Positions 12,321 through 24,549 are shown, counted from the stretch's first letter. The stretch: 64,000 bases of DNA from Chiridota heheva (GCA_020152595.1 JAIGNY010004524.1:271001-335000), one strand, 5' to 3'. The notes: generated by a model not told the origin, from the sequence alone. A program made the numbers and translations.

Positions 12321-13465
12321 TGTTACCCCTCTTACACATTCATGCTGTCAGGATGGAAAAGAGGAGAAAACTAATATAAATGATTTGTCACAACTTGTTG
12401 TAATTCTCAGTTTCAAGTGTGTACACAATGTACATTACAATGACATAATAATGAATAACAAAGGAGACAGACAACAATCTAACATACTAACAATCGGACA
12501 AATAACAAACAACATTCATATCAATTCTACTACAATATCACATACAATCATTCATGGCGATATCACATTATACCCATAAAGTCATATAACTGACCTACGT
12601 ACTCAATCCCATTCAAGCACTTCAGCTTGACTCAATTGATACTGTACACACAGTACTTGTAAGAGCAATTACACATGTACACGATCAGACTGCTTTAAAG
12701 TTCACCATATCTACACATTGCTTCCTCTACCATATCATCCCAAAACATATATAACTTATATGTTTCCCCTTACAATGCCCTAATTAAAAACACTTCTACA
12801 TCTTTTCTTCCATCATTAATAATACCTATCAATTGACCTTAACCCAAACTAAACCCAATCCTTCCACTTGATAGCTTGAAACAAAATATATAAGCACTTT
12901 GTAACCCTTTTCCTCAATACCCATGTGCAACAAAGTTACTAGATTCCTGAAACCATGGATACCAATTCCTCCATTGCATCGCCAGTTCTAGCCTGTTGTT
13001 CGTTGTGTATCTTCCTAGGGAATTAAGCAGTACCTGTTGCACCCAATCTCCCACACAACATGTGCAACAGGGTACTCTCTGTCCTACACAGAAAGTTTAA
13101 GGGAGTAACCATAAGTAGGGACAGAAATAACGAATATTTGGCTAACCTACTTAACTATTCCAAATACAAAATATATCATGGTGCTCTGTAGAATACAATG
13201 CAATGTTATGTTCAAAAATACAATGGAAATAATAACATACCTGTCAGGATGGAAAAGAGGAGAAAACTAATATAAATGATTTGTCACAACTTGTTGTAAT
13301 TTTCAGTTTCAAGTGTGACTCACACATATTCCTTGCTGGCCTCCTTCATCCAGACTGGTCCATTATTGTCTGCAGGGGTACATCTTATATAATTAAAGAG
13401 ATATCACTATTGTACATGAAAAAGATAATCAATTTATGGTGGGGGTCTGTGAACCCATGGTCACA
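12321..13465 (-). repeat. Gypsy-1 5' LTR (right)
   Basis: A direct repeat of 4515-5655 (1145 bp). By eye about 40 substitutions and a few small indels separate the two copies. The promoter is expected here on the minus strand; no single TATA element stands out. Confidence 0.95.
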
Positions 13466-14329
13466 TATATATATATATACATTTCGCGTCCGCTTATGTA
13501 TCCCTTCATTTCAATTCTGGCGTAATCTTAAAACGCCCAAGCCGCGTGGACTGTACTATTGTGTGCAGAGGGTTTGCTGTTGTTTGTTTATTGTAAACAT
13601 GCTGTGAAGAGGCGAATAAGTGTTTTCCAATGTCGGATTTGGGATCATTTTTTCCATTTCTAACAGTTTTCTTGTATATTTTGTTACAATGAGATACATT
13701 TCTTATTATATTACTGTATTCATCAATAATTAAAACATTATTTGGCTGAAATATTATCGAAAACAACCAGGAATGAAGAAGTGCAAGAGCGAGGAATAAC
13801 GACAACGTTAGGGTGCATGAATATGATACCAAAAATTAACAACTATGCTATTTATTAAACTTTTTGTATGAATTAATATATGTTTATTATATCCTTTGAA
13901 TATACTTTCAAGACTTCGTTCTTAAAACTAGCCCGCATAATAATGGTACAAGCCAAGTCCTCCCAAATTTATTTATACTTTACACATCACAGCTACTTCC
14001 GCGAATTGTTTCCTTATGCGCGTTTTAAGGTAAAACATTTCCATAAGAAACCATTTGGGGGAGAGGGGATACCCCCAACTTCCTACACCTCTGTTCCGGT
14101 CCCCCAATCTTAAACCTGTGTCAGGGGCCCTGAATATTGTAACGAACCTAGCCGGGCTAGGCCTAAAAATAAAGCACAGAACATTAAGAGGGATATTTAA
14201 GTCTCAGATTTATGTCGTTTCAGAACAACTCCAACAATAAATCCAACAGTGCATACATACTTACTCTCCCATGCTTTTTTCCACAACTATCTGACTATGG
14301 GAGAGTAATTCTGGTATTGCTCACACTAA
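13466..14329. other. TA remnant and non-coding spacer
   Basis: It starts with the resumed TA target tract, then AT-rich sequence with no recognised gene. A possible CT-rich stretch lies near 14085-14110. Confidence 0.5.
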
Positions 14330-14438
14330 AACCTAAAACTGAACTGGTGAGAGCTGACTTATTTCTCTTGGTGTTTGGTTGTGCAAGCTGGCAGCTGAGA
14401 ATCCATCGCCTCAGTTAGCCAAGCCTATTCTAATAGAG
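14330..14438 (+). repeat. Partial unit of a ~155-bp tandem repeat (left flank of Gypsy-2)
   Basis: GTTGTGCAAGCTGGCAGCTG and TTAGCCAAGCCTA match units at 30619-31020. The segment stops at the Gypsy-2 LTR, and the unit continues just beyond the far LTR. Confidence 0.75.
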
Positions 14439-15334
14439 TGTAACGAAAAATACATCCCCTAAATCCCAGCCCTCTATATACACCGAGGATGTAACATGCC
14501 TCTGGCCTGATGACCATAAGTAGTTCCTAGGTATCATTCTTTTTTGAGGCATATTATCCCTCGCCTCGTGTGTGCGAGTCTCTTGTCTTTTAATGACGAT
14601 TGCGTCAACACCGTTGAGATTACATTAAACTCTTTAATAAGTCGAAGCATTTTAATAGTTATATTTACAAGTGAATTTAGGTTAATTTGTGGATTCTGAG
14701 TGATTTATACGTTGGAAGGACCTGCGGATATATCAATTTTATAAGCGTGAGTATAATTGTTTGTTTGGGAAATACCCAGAATTGACGGGGTAAAACCGAC
14801 CCAAAAAAATGACCCCATTGTCATTGAACGTGACGGTCGGGAGAATTGGTAATAATCACTTGAAATAATTGCTTTAAACTGACCAAATTGGGTATCCGAG
14901 AGTCCGTCGGTTGGTTTGTTTATGTCCGGCGGTATATGCGAGTAAAAAGCCAAAATTTATACCAATACGAGTTCCACGAGAGACAGGGTCCATATAAAGT
15001 AAATCAAGAGTTCCATACATGGAATACAGAGTCTCCATATATGGAATGCAGAATCCATAGGTTAACAGATATATTCCATATATGGATCAGTCATATTTCC
15101 ATGGAGTAGCCATATCTCCGAACATCTATGGGTCAGTAGTATCCATATGTGCCTATATATAAATTTTCATTAATATGTCTTGATTGAGTTTCATATGTCG
15201 AGAATATACCAGTGAAGGACCAACACCAATTAACGTGTCATATTTATATACTAGATAGTCACCACCTAGCGCATCTATTAGAGGCACCATAACCCCCCCA
15301 TCAATCTCGACCCCAGTACTCGGTCGGGGTTACA
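14439..15334 (+). repeat. Gypsy-2 5' LTR
   Basis: 896 bp with ends TGTAAC...GTTACA. It matches 29718-30618. Near 15000-15130 it holds many short CCATATATGGA-like palindromes. Confidence 0.9.
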
Positions 15335-15336
15335 CG

Positions 15337-15353
15337 TGGTGGCAGCGGTGGGA
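15337..15353 (+). other. Gypsy-2 primer binding site (tRNA-Leu type)
   Basis: TGGTGGCAGCGGTGGGA follows the LTR after two bases. It is complementary to a tRNA 3' end TCCCACCGCTGCCACCA, which corresponds to tRNA-Leu(AAG) as known from vertebrates. Confidence 0.8.
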
Positions 15354-15434
15354 AAATATAGGCCTTGTTTATTCGATCCTAAATGTTATTGTCGTGTTTC
15401 GTCATGGAAGTTAAAATCATTTTTGAAAAGGGAA

Positions 15435-15495
15435 ATGGGGATGGATAGTGAAGTTTCCACGCAGTCGACGGGAGTGAGCAGCCAGCATACGTCAG
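15435..15495 (+). pseudogene. Possible gag N-terminal remnant of Gypsy-2
   Basis: A short frame (MGMDSEVSTQSTGVSSQ) begins about 100 bp after the LTR, where gag should start. It runs directly into the inverted LTR piece and is lost. Length and position are the only support. Confidence 0.35.
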
Positions 15496-15570
15496 GGTGC
15501 CCCTAATAAATTCGCTAGGTGGTGACTATCTAGTATATAAATATGACACGTTAATTGGTGTTGGTCCTTC
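15496..15570 (-). repeat. Inverted 75-bp copy of an LTR segment at the gag deletion point
   Basis: This is the reverse complement of 15214-15288 of the 5' LTR, with a few mismatches. It joins the gag remnant directly to mid-pol and marks a rearrangement that removed gag and protease. Confidence 0.9.
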
Positions 15571-18500
15571 AAGACGAGGCTGAAGTTTCTACAGTACAGA
15601 GTCAGGAAAGAGATACCGGTCGTATTGATGTCAGGTCAGTGCAGGCTACGTTTGAGAGTCCAAGCGAGATTCCAGAGCATTTGCATAACCTACTGGAAGA
15701 AAGTTCAGTAGGGCTTGACACAAGTCAGCGGAAAGTTGTCCTCAAGTTGCTGTCGAGATACCAGTCTGCATTCGCTTAGAATGGAAACGATCTTGGGAAA
15801 ACCACAGTAGTCGAACATGAAATTCACACAGGTGGAGCAATGCCGATCAAACAAGCAGCTAGGAGGCTGTCCATGCACTTAAGGGATTAAGAAGGGAACA
15901 TTGTGGGAGAGATGCTTGATAGCGGAATTATTGAACCATCGTCAGGTCCGTGGTCGTCTCCAATTGTTCTGGTGAAGAAAAAGAATGGTTCGTTGAGGTT
16001 CTGTGTCGATTACCAGAAACTCAATGCGGTCACAATCAATAATTCTTACCTCTTCCCTCGAATCTCTGATTCCTTGGACGCCATGTCGGGCGCAAGACAT
16101 TTTAGTACTTTGGACCTCGCCAGTGGATATTGGCAAGTGGATATGTCGGAACAGGACAAGGTTAAGACCGCGTTTGCGACCAGCGCAGGGCTCTTCCAAT
16201 TCAAAGTCATGCCGTTTGGGCTTTGTAATGCGCCGGCAACCTTTGAACGATTAATGGATCGTGTGCTATTCGGATTACACTGGCAGACATGTCTCGTCTA
16301 TTTGGACGATGTTATTGTGTATGGATCGACATTCGAGAAAGCTGCGCAAAGGTTAGCTCAAGATTTCGACAGGTTGCAGAATGCTGATTCGAAGTCAAGT
16401 CCAAAGAAGTGCCACCCCTTCAGGGAAAGTGTTGCTTACTTGGAACACGTTGTATCCCGTTATGGAATCGGAACAGATCCCGAGAAGGTCAAAGCTGTCG
16501 TGGAGTGGCCTCAACCCCAGAAACTCACAGATGTCAGAAGTTGTATCGGTTTATGTGCTTACTATAGAAGATTTAAAAGGGGATTTTCTGACATCGCAGC
16601 CCCTTTGTTTAAATTGATGGAGAAGTACCAGAAGTTTGACTGGAATCAAGACTGCACGATGGCGTTTGAGAAACTCAAGACAGCAATGACGACCGCACCA
16701 GTTTTATCTTACCCAAGGACTAACCATGACTTCATACTTGATACTGATGCCAGTGATTACGGGATTGGTGCGGTATTGTCACAAACTCAAGACGGAGAGG
16801 AGAATGTTATTGGTTCTTATAGCAAACGTATGTCGAAAGCTGAGCGACGGTACTGCATAACCAGGAAAGAACTGCTAGCATGTATTCAAGGAGTAAAGCA
16901 TTTCCACCACTACCTGTGCAGAAGAAAGTTTGAACCAACCATGCAGCGCTAAAATGGTTGATGCAGTTCAAAAACCCAGAAGAAGAGATCTCTAGATGGC
17001 TGGAATTACTGGGCACATACGATTTCGAAATTTATCATCGCCCTGGTAAACAACACGCCAATGCAGATGGGTTATCAAGGAAAGCATGTCACGAATTATG
17101 CAGACATTGTGAAAGGGCGGAAATAGCTGAGCAAGATCGATTTAGTACAGAGGTCTTGACGTCAAGGAAGAAAGCACCGGATGGAGATCGGCCTGGTCTT
17201 GCATCGAGGGAGATTTAGCCTAGTGTTTGTATGGGAACTGCACAGGACACAAATCAGGAAGAGGAAAATCCTGACCCTCAGGTTGAGTGGTGTTCAAGCT
17301 ATAGTGATATAGTGGAAGGAGAAATCACCGACAAGACCTCCATGGGAAGAAATTTCCAGAGAGAGTAAGGAACTTGAAATACTATGGGCCCAATGGGACC
17401 GTCTCGAAGCACGTCGTGGGTTGCTTCAGAGGAAATGGGAGAGTGTTGAGGGTGATAAGATTTCCTGGCACTTGTTGGTACCGAGATCAATGCAGAAAAA
17501 GGTGATGGAACTGCTGCACGACCACCCTACAGCTGGACATTTTGGGATTAAGAAGATTATGTATCGCGTTCAATCTCGATTTTATTAAATAGGCTGGAGG
17601 CGATTTGTGGAGAGATGGTGTAATTCGTGTGAACTTTGCGGCTCTTAAAGAACACAGAAAAGAAGGGCAAAGCTAAATCTGAGAAATCCGGCGTAACTAT
17701 GAAGAGGATAGCCAAGGATATCCTAGGTCCTCTGCCTGTTACCAACGATGGCAATTGGTACGTCTTGGTTGTTTTCGATTATTATACCAAGTGGTCTAAG
17801 GCCTACGCCCTACCTAATCAGGAAGCTGAAACCGTCTAGACAACTATTATGTCGATTTGGATAACCAAAAAGAATACACACGGATCAAGGCAGGAATTTT
17901 GAATCTAAGGTTTTTCAGGAAGTGTGCCCATTGTTCGAGGTGGAAAAGACAAGAACTACTGCTCTTCACCCACAGAGCGACGGTATGGTCGAAAGACTAA
18001 ATAGGACCTTAGCAGCCATATTGTCGAAGTTGTTAATAAAGATCAGCGTAATTGGGACAAGTGTTTGGATTTTGCAATAATGGCCTACCGGTCGGCACTC
18101 CACGAGTCGTCGAAAACTACCCCCAACGAAATGATGCTAGGCCGCGACATCGTCTTGCCTGCCGACCTGGTAATGGACCAAAGAGACGGAACATCGCGGA
18201 AACATCTCACAAAGGAAACGGTGTACGCTATTGATTTAAGGGATAAGCTGCGCACAATACATCAGATCGCGAGGGAGAATTTGAAATTTGCTGCGGAGAG
18301 GCAGAAGACATATTATGACAGGAGGGCAGAAGAGTGTTCGTTCAAAGAAGGCGACGTGGTACTCCTATGTAACCTACAGAGGAAGAAAGGACTTAGTTGG
18401 AAACTTCGTCTGCCGTGGCAGGGTCCCTTTGTCGTCACTAAACGATTGAGTGATGTAACGTTCCGTATACAGAAATTTTCAAAAATAAGGCCCCAAGTCG

Positions 18501-18637
18501 TACACCACGATTGTTTGAAATACTACTTAGGCGAAAACTCACCTACTTGGTTTAGGGAAACTCCCCCACGCCCCCGTCTCCTGAAACCTCGAGTACCCGA
18601 AGTGAAGGACGTAATACAAGAAAGAGGAGTGCGATAG
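15555..18637 (+). pseudogene. pol: Gypsy-2 pol: RT, RNase H and integrase, decayed
   Basis: RT (15903-16600) has PIVLVKKKNGSLRFCVDY, FSTLDLASGYW, MPFGLCNAPATF and YLDDVIVYG. RNase H starts at LDTDASDYGIGAV (about 16735) and ends in YHRPGKQHANADGLSR (about 17030-17075). Integrase has an H/H...CNSC zinc region (about 17515-17640), the first Asp in KDILGPL (about 17725), the second in a TDQG segment near 17885 and the Glu in GMVERLNRTL (about 17985). A GPY/F-type end (DVVLLCNLQRK, VVHHDCLKYY) closes the gene. Breaks: stops at 15777-15779 and 15888-15890, a shift near 16940, stops at 17216-17218, near 17586 and at 17837-17839, and a shift near 18030. No protease or gag precedes it. Confidence 0.92.
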
Positions 18638-18670
18638 AGTGAATGGCGAGTGCGGTAAAAGCTATATAAT

Positions 18671-18703
18671 TACCCCTCTGTTGTTCTTTTTTCTGTTTTG
18701 CAG
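18671..18703 (+). promoter_or_regulatory. Candidate splice acceptor upstream of the finger ORF
   Basis: A pyrimidine-rich stretch (CTCTGTTGTTCTTTTTTCTG) runs into TTTTGCAG, with AG at 18702-18703, 18 bp before the ATG at 18722. This has the form of a strong 3' splice site and would suit a spliced subgenomic mRNA. No matching donor was identified. Confidence 0.5.
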
Positions 18704-18721
18704 CTACACTCAACAATAACC

Positions 18722-19369
18722 ATGGCAAGCTCAGGAAAATATATTATGGACCTCAATGAGGAAGATCTAGAAAAGGCGTGCCGAAAGTACCGTTGCCGGG
18801 TATGCAAAACTAGAGTCGAAAGCGTGACGGCATTGAAAGAACATCTTAAAGAGGAGCACAATCAATGGCGCTATGCATGCAAATATACGGCAAGCCTCCG
18901 AACGGACCTCGAGCGCCACGTCGCAGCAAAACGTAAATCAAGGAATACACGGAGAAGTCATACTAGTGCTTCCAACTATGCCCCATCTTTAGATCAACTA
19001 CTGTCGCCAACCACAGGCAGCTTTTCCAACCCCCCTGCCCCTGGAAGGAACTGGAGCCCACGTGGTGAAAAAGCCCTTTCAACTTCAAAGACACCTCAAG
19101 ACTTGGACATATTATTCGTAGAGATTCCGGCCCCAACCACACACTCTAACCAACTGTTTCATCATTCCACTGTTCCGGTACCCAATACAAAGACGAAAAA
19201 AGTAATAGCGAATATCCGCGCAGCATCAAAATTACTTCCGGCGGCACAAACCTCCTCCGATCGTAAAGTCCAGGCCCTCCTTTCAGGAAAAATGTTCATC
19301 GTACTGACAGAGACAGCAATACATAATGATGGAACGTACTACCGTGCTGTTAGAGAGGAATACGTGTAA
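18722..19369 (+). CDS. Intact C2H2-finger-like protein of unknown function in the Gypsy-2 3' region
   Basis: The frame opens at 18698, but ATG 18722 lies in CCATGG, a better start context, giving 215 residues. Near the N-terminus is a C2H2 finger, CRVCKTRVESVTALKEH with a second His five residues on (C-x2-C-x12-H-x4-H). A degenerate second finger follows (YACKYTASLRTDLERH, one Cys missing), then a basic stretch RKSRNTRRS and a Ser/Pro-rich linker. The C-terminal 80 residues contain two hydrophobic/basic patches (IANIRAASKLLP, SGKMFIVLTETAI). No signal peptide or membrane segment is visible. It has the same orientation as pol, starts 84 bp after the pol stop, and is unbroken while pol carries many lesions. 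It may be an accessory ORF of the element, a captured host exon, or a chance survivor. I do not recognise the family beyond the finger. Confidence 0.6.
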   Translation: MASSGKYIMDLNEEDLEKACRKYRCRVCKTRVESVTALKEHLKEEHNQWRYACKYTASLRTDLERHVAAKRKSRNTRRSHTSASNYAPSLDQLLSPTTGSFSNPPAPGRNWSPRGEKALSTSKTPQDLDILFVEIPAPTTHSNQLFHHSTVPVPNTKTKKVIANIRAASKLLPAAQTSSDRKVQALLSGKMFIVLTETAIHNDGTYYRAVREEYV

Positions 19370-21227
19370 CTGTTAAAACTCATCTATTATGATCATGTTT
19401 TTATTCATGTTTCTAACAAAATTGGCTAAATTTACAGAGAAAGACACACTTACAAGTTACAATTCAATCCTTTAAACATCAATTATTTTTACCTTTTTAG
19501 GTGAACGTTATCAAGTTGTGTTTCGTTTTTCTTATTGAATCCGACATATTCGTAGTATATTACTGATTGTTCACGTATAACAAGGTTGAATTATGCCAAT
19601 TTTGCTAGTCCATTTTTATTATTTTCTGTTAACTTTGTTTCGTAAATACTAAGGTGTGTTTCTTGCACTCAAAGACTACAGTTTGTTTAAAAAAATATAT
19701 ATATATTTCCAAAATTTGTCTTTTTACACTATAGTCTAACAGTCAGCGTTTGTCTATGTTTTACCAATTGGTAATCAAGTATGAAAGAGTCATTGTTGTT
19801 GGTTATCAAAAGTGTGATTAACCAGGTAGTGAAATTACTGTTAGCGGGTGGGTGATATGAAGTCAGGCACGATGGGTGTATGATTTAATTTCCGTTATTT
19901 GTGGGATTGTTCAGAGGGATAATTCTTGTCTTGATGTTAGATAAGTTGATGTTATGTGAAAGCACACATTTGATTCTGGGGACTTTGTAAATAGGTATTT
20001 TGTTTGTTTAGTGGAAACTTGTATTTTTAGCTCCACCCATACACAGAGTGTATGAGTGGAGATTATGAAATCGTACGTGACCTCTCATATGTGCCTGTAC
20101 TAAGTTTTGTTTAAAAATGCATCTCCTTCTAGGTTTTTACAGTTTTGCTCTTGAGATTCTGGCTCAAGCGAGATTTTTGTATCAGTGATAAAACTTGTAT
20201 TTTGTTAAGAGATATTCCATTTTTTTTTTTTTAGTTCAAGCTCTCGAAAGGTTTAAACAAAGTATCAGATTTCATGCGTAATCTCGCTAAAAATAGCTCT
20301 TTTAGCTGTAGACAATAATCCTATTCGCGTTTCGTACCGGTACCGCTCCGGGCTATGATATCGGTCAGTTGGTATGGCGTGTCCCCCATACACGCATGTC
20401 TATTAGTTACATGTATGGACATTCATGTTAAATCATATCGCAGTGTTTTCCAATCAGAATTCGGACATTCTGCTATGAATATGCAAATTCTCGTAATCTT
20501 ATTTAGGTCACGCTGTATCGGATTGGATTACCGAGTTGTTTGATAGGTTATGACATAGCCTAGAAGATAACGTGTGAAGTTGTTGTTTGATCATTTTCGC
20601 TTGTCGTACAGTAAGTCTCAAGTGTCAGTAAGTTTTGTGCTACATTTCATCGCGGGGCTAGAGCGTTATACTTAAATCCACTAACGTTAAGGATAAAGTT
20701 TTGTTGGGTTGGTGAACGCAGCGGCATTGCGTAAGCCGTAATTTGCCGTATGGGCAGCAGATTGCCAGAAATAAAAGTTTGTATCCAAACCTATAAGTTT
20801 TTGTGGACACGTGGAAGAATCATCGCTGAGTACGGTAGTATTCAATGGGACATCCCAGAGCTGCTAGTAAGGTTGTGACATTTAACCGTTTGGGAAATCA
20901 TGCTACGTGTAAACGAATGTAAATTCAATTTTTATGTTTGCTTTTTCAAGTTTGCATAAATTCACGAAACCATCTAACCAACCTTATCATTTTAAACTTT
21001 ACCCACTATGTCATTGCCTTCACATTTTTCACCCGGTGCCATATGCATAACACTAAACATTTTCACGGTACTTGGGATGGGATGCATGGAATGTAGCTAG
21101 CTTGTGCTCATGAGGAAGGCGCTAGGCCAAGGCTAGCACTCATTAACATAACCCGTCAAATACACAAGAAATTTTCGCCCATATCCATTCATTATCAAAT
21201 CACAATACATATCACCCAACCACTGAT
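19370..21227 (+). other. Non-coding 3' region of Gypsy-2
   Basis: AT-rich sequence without open frames of note. It includes a short TA run (19694-19708), a long T-run near 20220 and a hairpin at 20031-20061. Confidence 0.5.
20031..20061. repeat. Inverted repeat, 14-bp stem
   Basis: CTCCACCCATACAC and GTGTATGAGTGGAG pair over 14 positions with one mismatch (a G-T wobble in RNA) around a 3-base loop. Confidence 0.8.
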
Positions 21228-21410
21228 CGGTGTAAAAGTAAATTTTACCCCCCAGTAAATTTTGGCCCCCCGGCTCTTATTTCCTAGGAAATGTGGGCCC
21301 CCAGACAATTAAGCCGTAGCCATCTAGTAAATTTGTTCCCCCCCCCCCCCCCTCTCATAGTAAAACGGTCCGCTAGGAAATTTGGGCCCGTCCCTTCTTT
21401 CCTATTAAAT
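21228..21410 (+). repeat. Dispersed AATTT/CCCCC repeat copy
   Basis: The order of AATTTTACCCCCCAGTAAAT, TTTCCTAGGAAATGTGGG, AATTAAGCCGTAGCC and a long C-run mirrors 1843-1985 on the opposite strand. Confidence 0.75.
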
Positions 21411-21904
21411 ATGAAAACAACAACTTAATTCTTTTCCAATCTACCTATTCCTAAAGTTGGCCCAGAAGAATTTGCGTTAAAGGTTAGAAACACACAAGTC
21501 ATGAATCAAACCACGGTAGCGATGCAAAGAAATCAAGAAAATTCATACGCATCGATGTCCTTTGGCCTATCGTTGAAAGTATTGCAGCTTTTAAGAGTTC
21601 TAATGTGCAGTGAAAACATTGAAGAAATTCTCATTTCACATCAATTGTGATAAAATTACAGATTAATTCGTGTCTTTTAACATTTACTTCAAAGAGTAAC
21701 AAATATTTCAAAACTAATAATTGTATTTACGGACGGATTAAATGTTTGCCTGAGTATTGTTATTGTTTTTACGACCGGGTTACCAGGGAGTTGTTACTTG
21801 GATTACGAATCACAAAATCAGCACGTGTTAACATGAATTAATGCGATAATAGCCTGCTCATGCTCAAAGCTTGGTAATATTCTTACGCCGTGTGATTTGT
21901 CATC
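21411..21904. other. Non-coding spacer
   Basis: No recognised gene or repeat. Confidence 0.45.
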
Positions 21905-22137
21905 CCCAGTTGCGGAACGACGACGACGAGTGGACACAATTACAATGACGGGGTCGTCACCTGCGTAATCGGTTATGATAGAAACAATGCTATCACAAAA
22001 CGCTTAATACGACCCGGACGAGAACACAGGTACGACGCACGGACAGACATAACATCGACAACCAAGTCAATGTCCACGGCCTTTGATAACCAGTTGTGGT
22101 GCACTGGCGTGTCTACCCAACCCAGGCTTGAACCCAG
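21905..22137 (-). mobile_element. SINE copy 1 (tRNA-derived family, head truncated)
   Basis: It shares the block from GACGACGAGT through CAATGACGGGGTCGTCACCT to CCAGGCTTGAACCCAG with 28507-28765 and 47905-48340. On the minus strand GGGTTCAAGCC fits a pol III B box. The A-box half seen in copy 2 is missing here. Confidence 0.75.
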
Positions 22138-22552
22138 CACTGGCGTAGCCAGAGGGGGGCCACGGGGCCATGCCCCCCCCCCCCATCCCATATTTACAAA
22201 AATCAAATTACACCTATACGCCTATGTATCATACAGGTGCGCATACATGAAATGTGAATCTCCCTGCATTTCCTGTAATGTAAATTCGTTGTATCCCTGT
22301 AAAACAAAACAAAAAATAATTGAAATTTTTAAATACAATTTTGACGCAATTCTTAATTTGTCAAGAGCCGTGAATTTGCCAAGCCTGTTCTTACTCGATG
22401 ACGAGGGAAGATGGCGCCATTCTGCTACTGCTTTGCGATAAGAAAGTACTACATAGTGCCCCATCATTTGCTCAAAACTTTCCACAAATAGAAATCAATT
22501 TGTCTGAACTCTGAAGGCGATAATTAAGTTCGGTTGAACTTAAATTTTGAAA

Positions 22553-24549
22553 ATGTCACTTTTCGCATATGGTTTTTCAAAAAGGAAAAGAAAAAACACG
22601 GATGAAGGTAATGTATGCCCAGTCCAGTAAATATATTAATGTTATGTATACATAAGTGACCATTTGTTGTTCTTCAATCGTCTTTAATATAGGCTTAGTT
22701 CCACAAATTTTATAAAACTATTTGTCATCGTCGGTGTGGGTGAAGCAAACACACATTTTTTAAATATGTTCACAGACCAGAAAAATAGGATGGCGGGAAC
22801 AGAAAATGACAGAAATTTTAGGGTTACTTCGTTTTCGACTTCATAGTGGGGATTTACTTTTGAGGACCATATCAACACTTCCAATGCTAATGCAACCTAC
22901 CTATCATCCTCGATTCAAAATGAACTTATTTGCGTTGCTGGTGACATGATTAGGGAAAATGTTGTTGCTAACATCAAAAAAGCACAGTTCTGGTCTATCA
23001 TAGCTGATGAAACAATGGATCGCCAAAAAAGGGAACAACTGGCAATTGTTATAAGATATGTTTCACCTGGCAATTGTTATAAGATATGTTTCACCTAGCG
23101 ATTCTGGAGTTTGGAGATTGCATGAGGACGCGGTAACGGTATTGGACTTGATTTCTGACATCAAATCTAATAACCCTGGTGAAAATGAGCATAATGAAAC
23201 CAAGTTGAGTGGCAAAGCTATTGGAGAAACGTTGCTAAGAAAGATTTGTGAGCTCGGTTTGAATTTGTCTCTTTGTGTGGGACAAGGCTATGATGGGGCA
23301 GGAGCCATGGCCAGTGAACGGGTTGGTGCTTCAGCAACAGTAAAAAAGGCAGCTCCAATGGCCTTTTATTTTCATTGCGCCATGCACTGCCTAAATTTGA
23401 GTGCTTCCACTGCAATCAAGGTACCTTTTACTCGAAATGCAGAAAATGCTGTGCGAGAAATTTCATCGACTTTTTCGAGCAAGTGCAAAAAAACGGATCT
23501 GTTGAAGAGCCTCATAGAAAGTGACTCTGGTATTTCCATGACCAAGAAGCACCTAATTACGTTGTGCGAAACACGTTTTGTGGAACGACACACAGCAGTT
23601 GTAACATTTATGCAATTTTTGAAATATACACTAGATGCCTTATCGGAAATCAAATGCTGGGCATCACCTTGCGACAGAAACAAAGCAGAAAGCCTTGAAA
23701 AATCGGTGTGCAACTCAGAAATTGCAGTCGCTTCAGTCATTTTGGAGAAACTGTCAGGATTGATGCTACCGGTTTTCCCCGAGTCTTACAAACAGTGGGG
23801 GGCTATTTATCCCAAGCGTTAGCCTCAGTAAACAGTCTCCAGTCTGTTCTCAAAGAATTGCGAAGTGAAGGGGAGTTCCATGACCTGTATCAAAAGGCAG
23901 AATCAGTCGCACAAGATGTGATGGAGGTGGAACTGCGAAAACTACGCATTGCAGCTAGAAGCTCATACCGACCAAATGCTCAAACATCGGACAACACCAC
24001 CGAAGGCTATTACAGAGTCAACTTTTTTCATCCAGCCATAGACTCCATTATTAGAAACCTCAAGCACAGATTTGGACCACATCAACAACAGATTATGAAA
24101 CTTAACTACCTTGTACCAAATTGTATGGAATTCGCCAAACAAGCTGGAATGATTTGACTCCTGCTATTGAGGTGTATGCAAGTTTAATCAGAGATCCTTT
24201 TATGATTGTTAAGGGCAAATACATGTTATGGAGGAAGAAATGGGAAAATGTTCCTGTCAAGTCCCGACCATCTTCATCCGTCTGTGCCCTAAATCATTGC
24301 TCTGAAATGTTTCCTAACATATCACTGTCGCTCCAGTTGCTGGCAACTTTGCCAGTGACTTCTGCACAGGCCGAGAGAGTCTTTTCAAAAATGACAAGAA
24401 CCCTTACAGCTATTCGGTCAACAATGACGGAAGCCCGACTGGGGGCACTTATTCTATTACAAATTCATAGGGCCTATTGCCCAGACGTGGAATCAGTCAT
24501 CGACAGATTTGCCATAACATCAGCGCGGCGATTGAATTCAAAATTATGA
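22553..24549 (+). pseudogene. hAT-superfamily transposase pseudogene (DUF4371 / dimerisation type)
   Basis: A short basic start (MSLFAYGFSKRKRK) lies at 22553. From about 22880 the catalytic region reads IQNELICVAGDMI, IADETMDRQKREQL, then LCVGQGYDGAGAM, HCAMHCLNLS and CETRFVERHTAV. A C-terminal hAT dimerisation domain (LLATLPVTSAQAERVFSKM) ends at 24549. This is the layout of hAT transposases related to the ZMYM/52-kDa-repressor-like group; the enzyme would cut and paste DNA at TIRs. Breaks: a 28 bp tandem duplication at 23041-23096 that causes an immediate stop, a shift near 23775 and another near 24150. The 22610-22850 stretch has no clear homology and may contain an intron. Confidence 0.85.
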
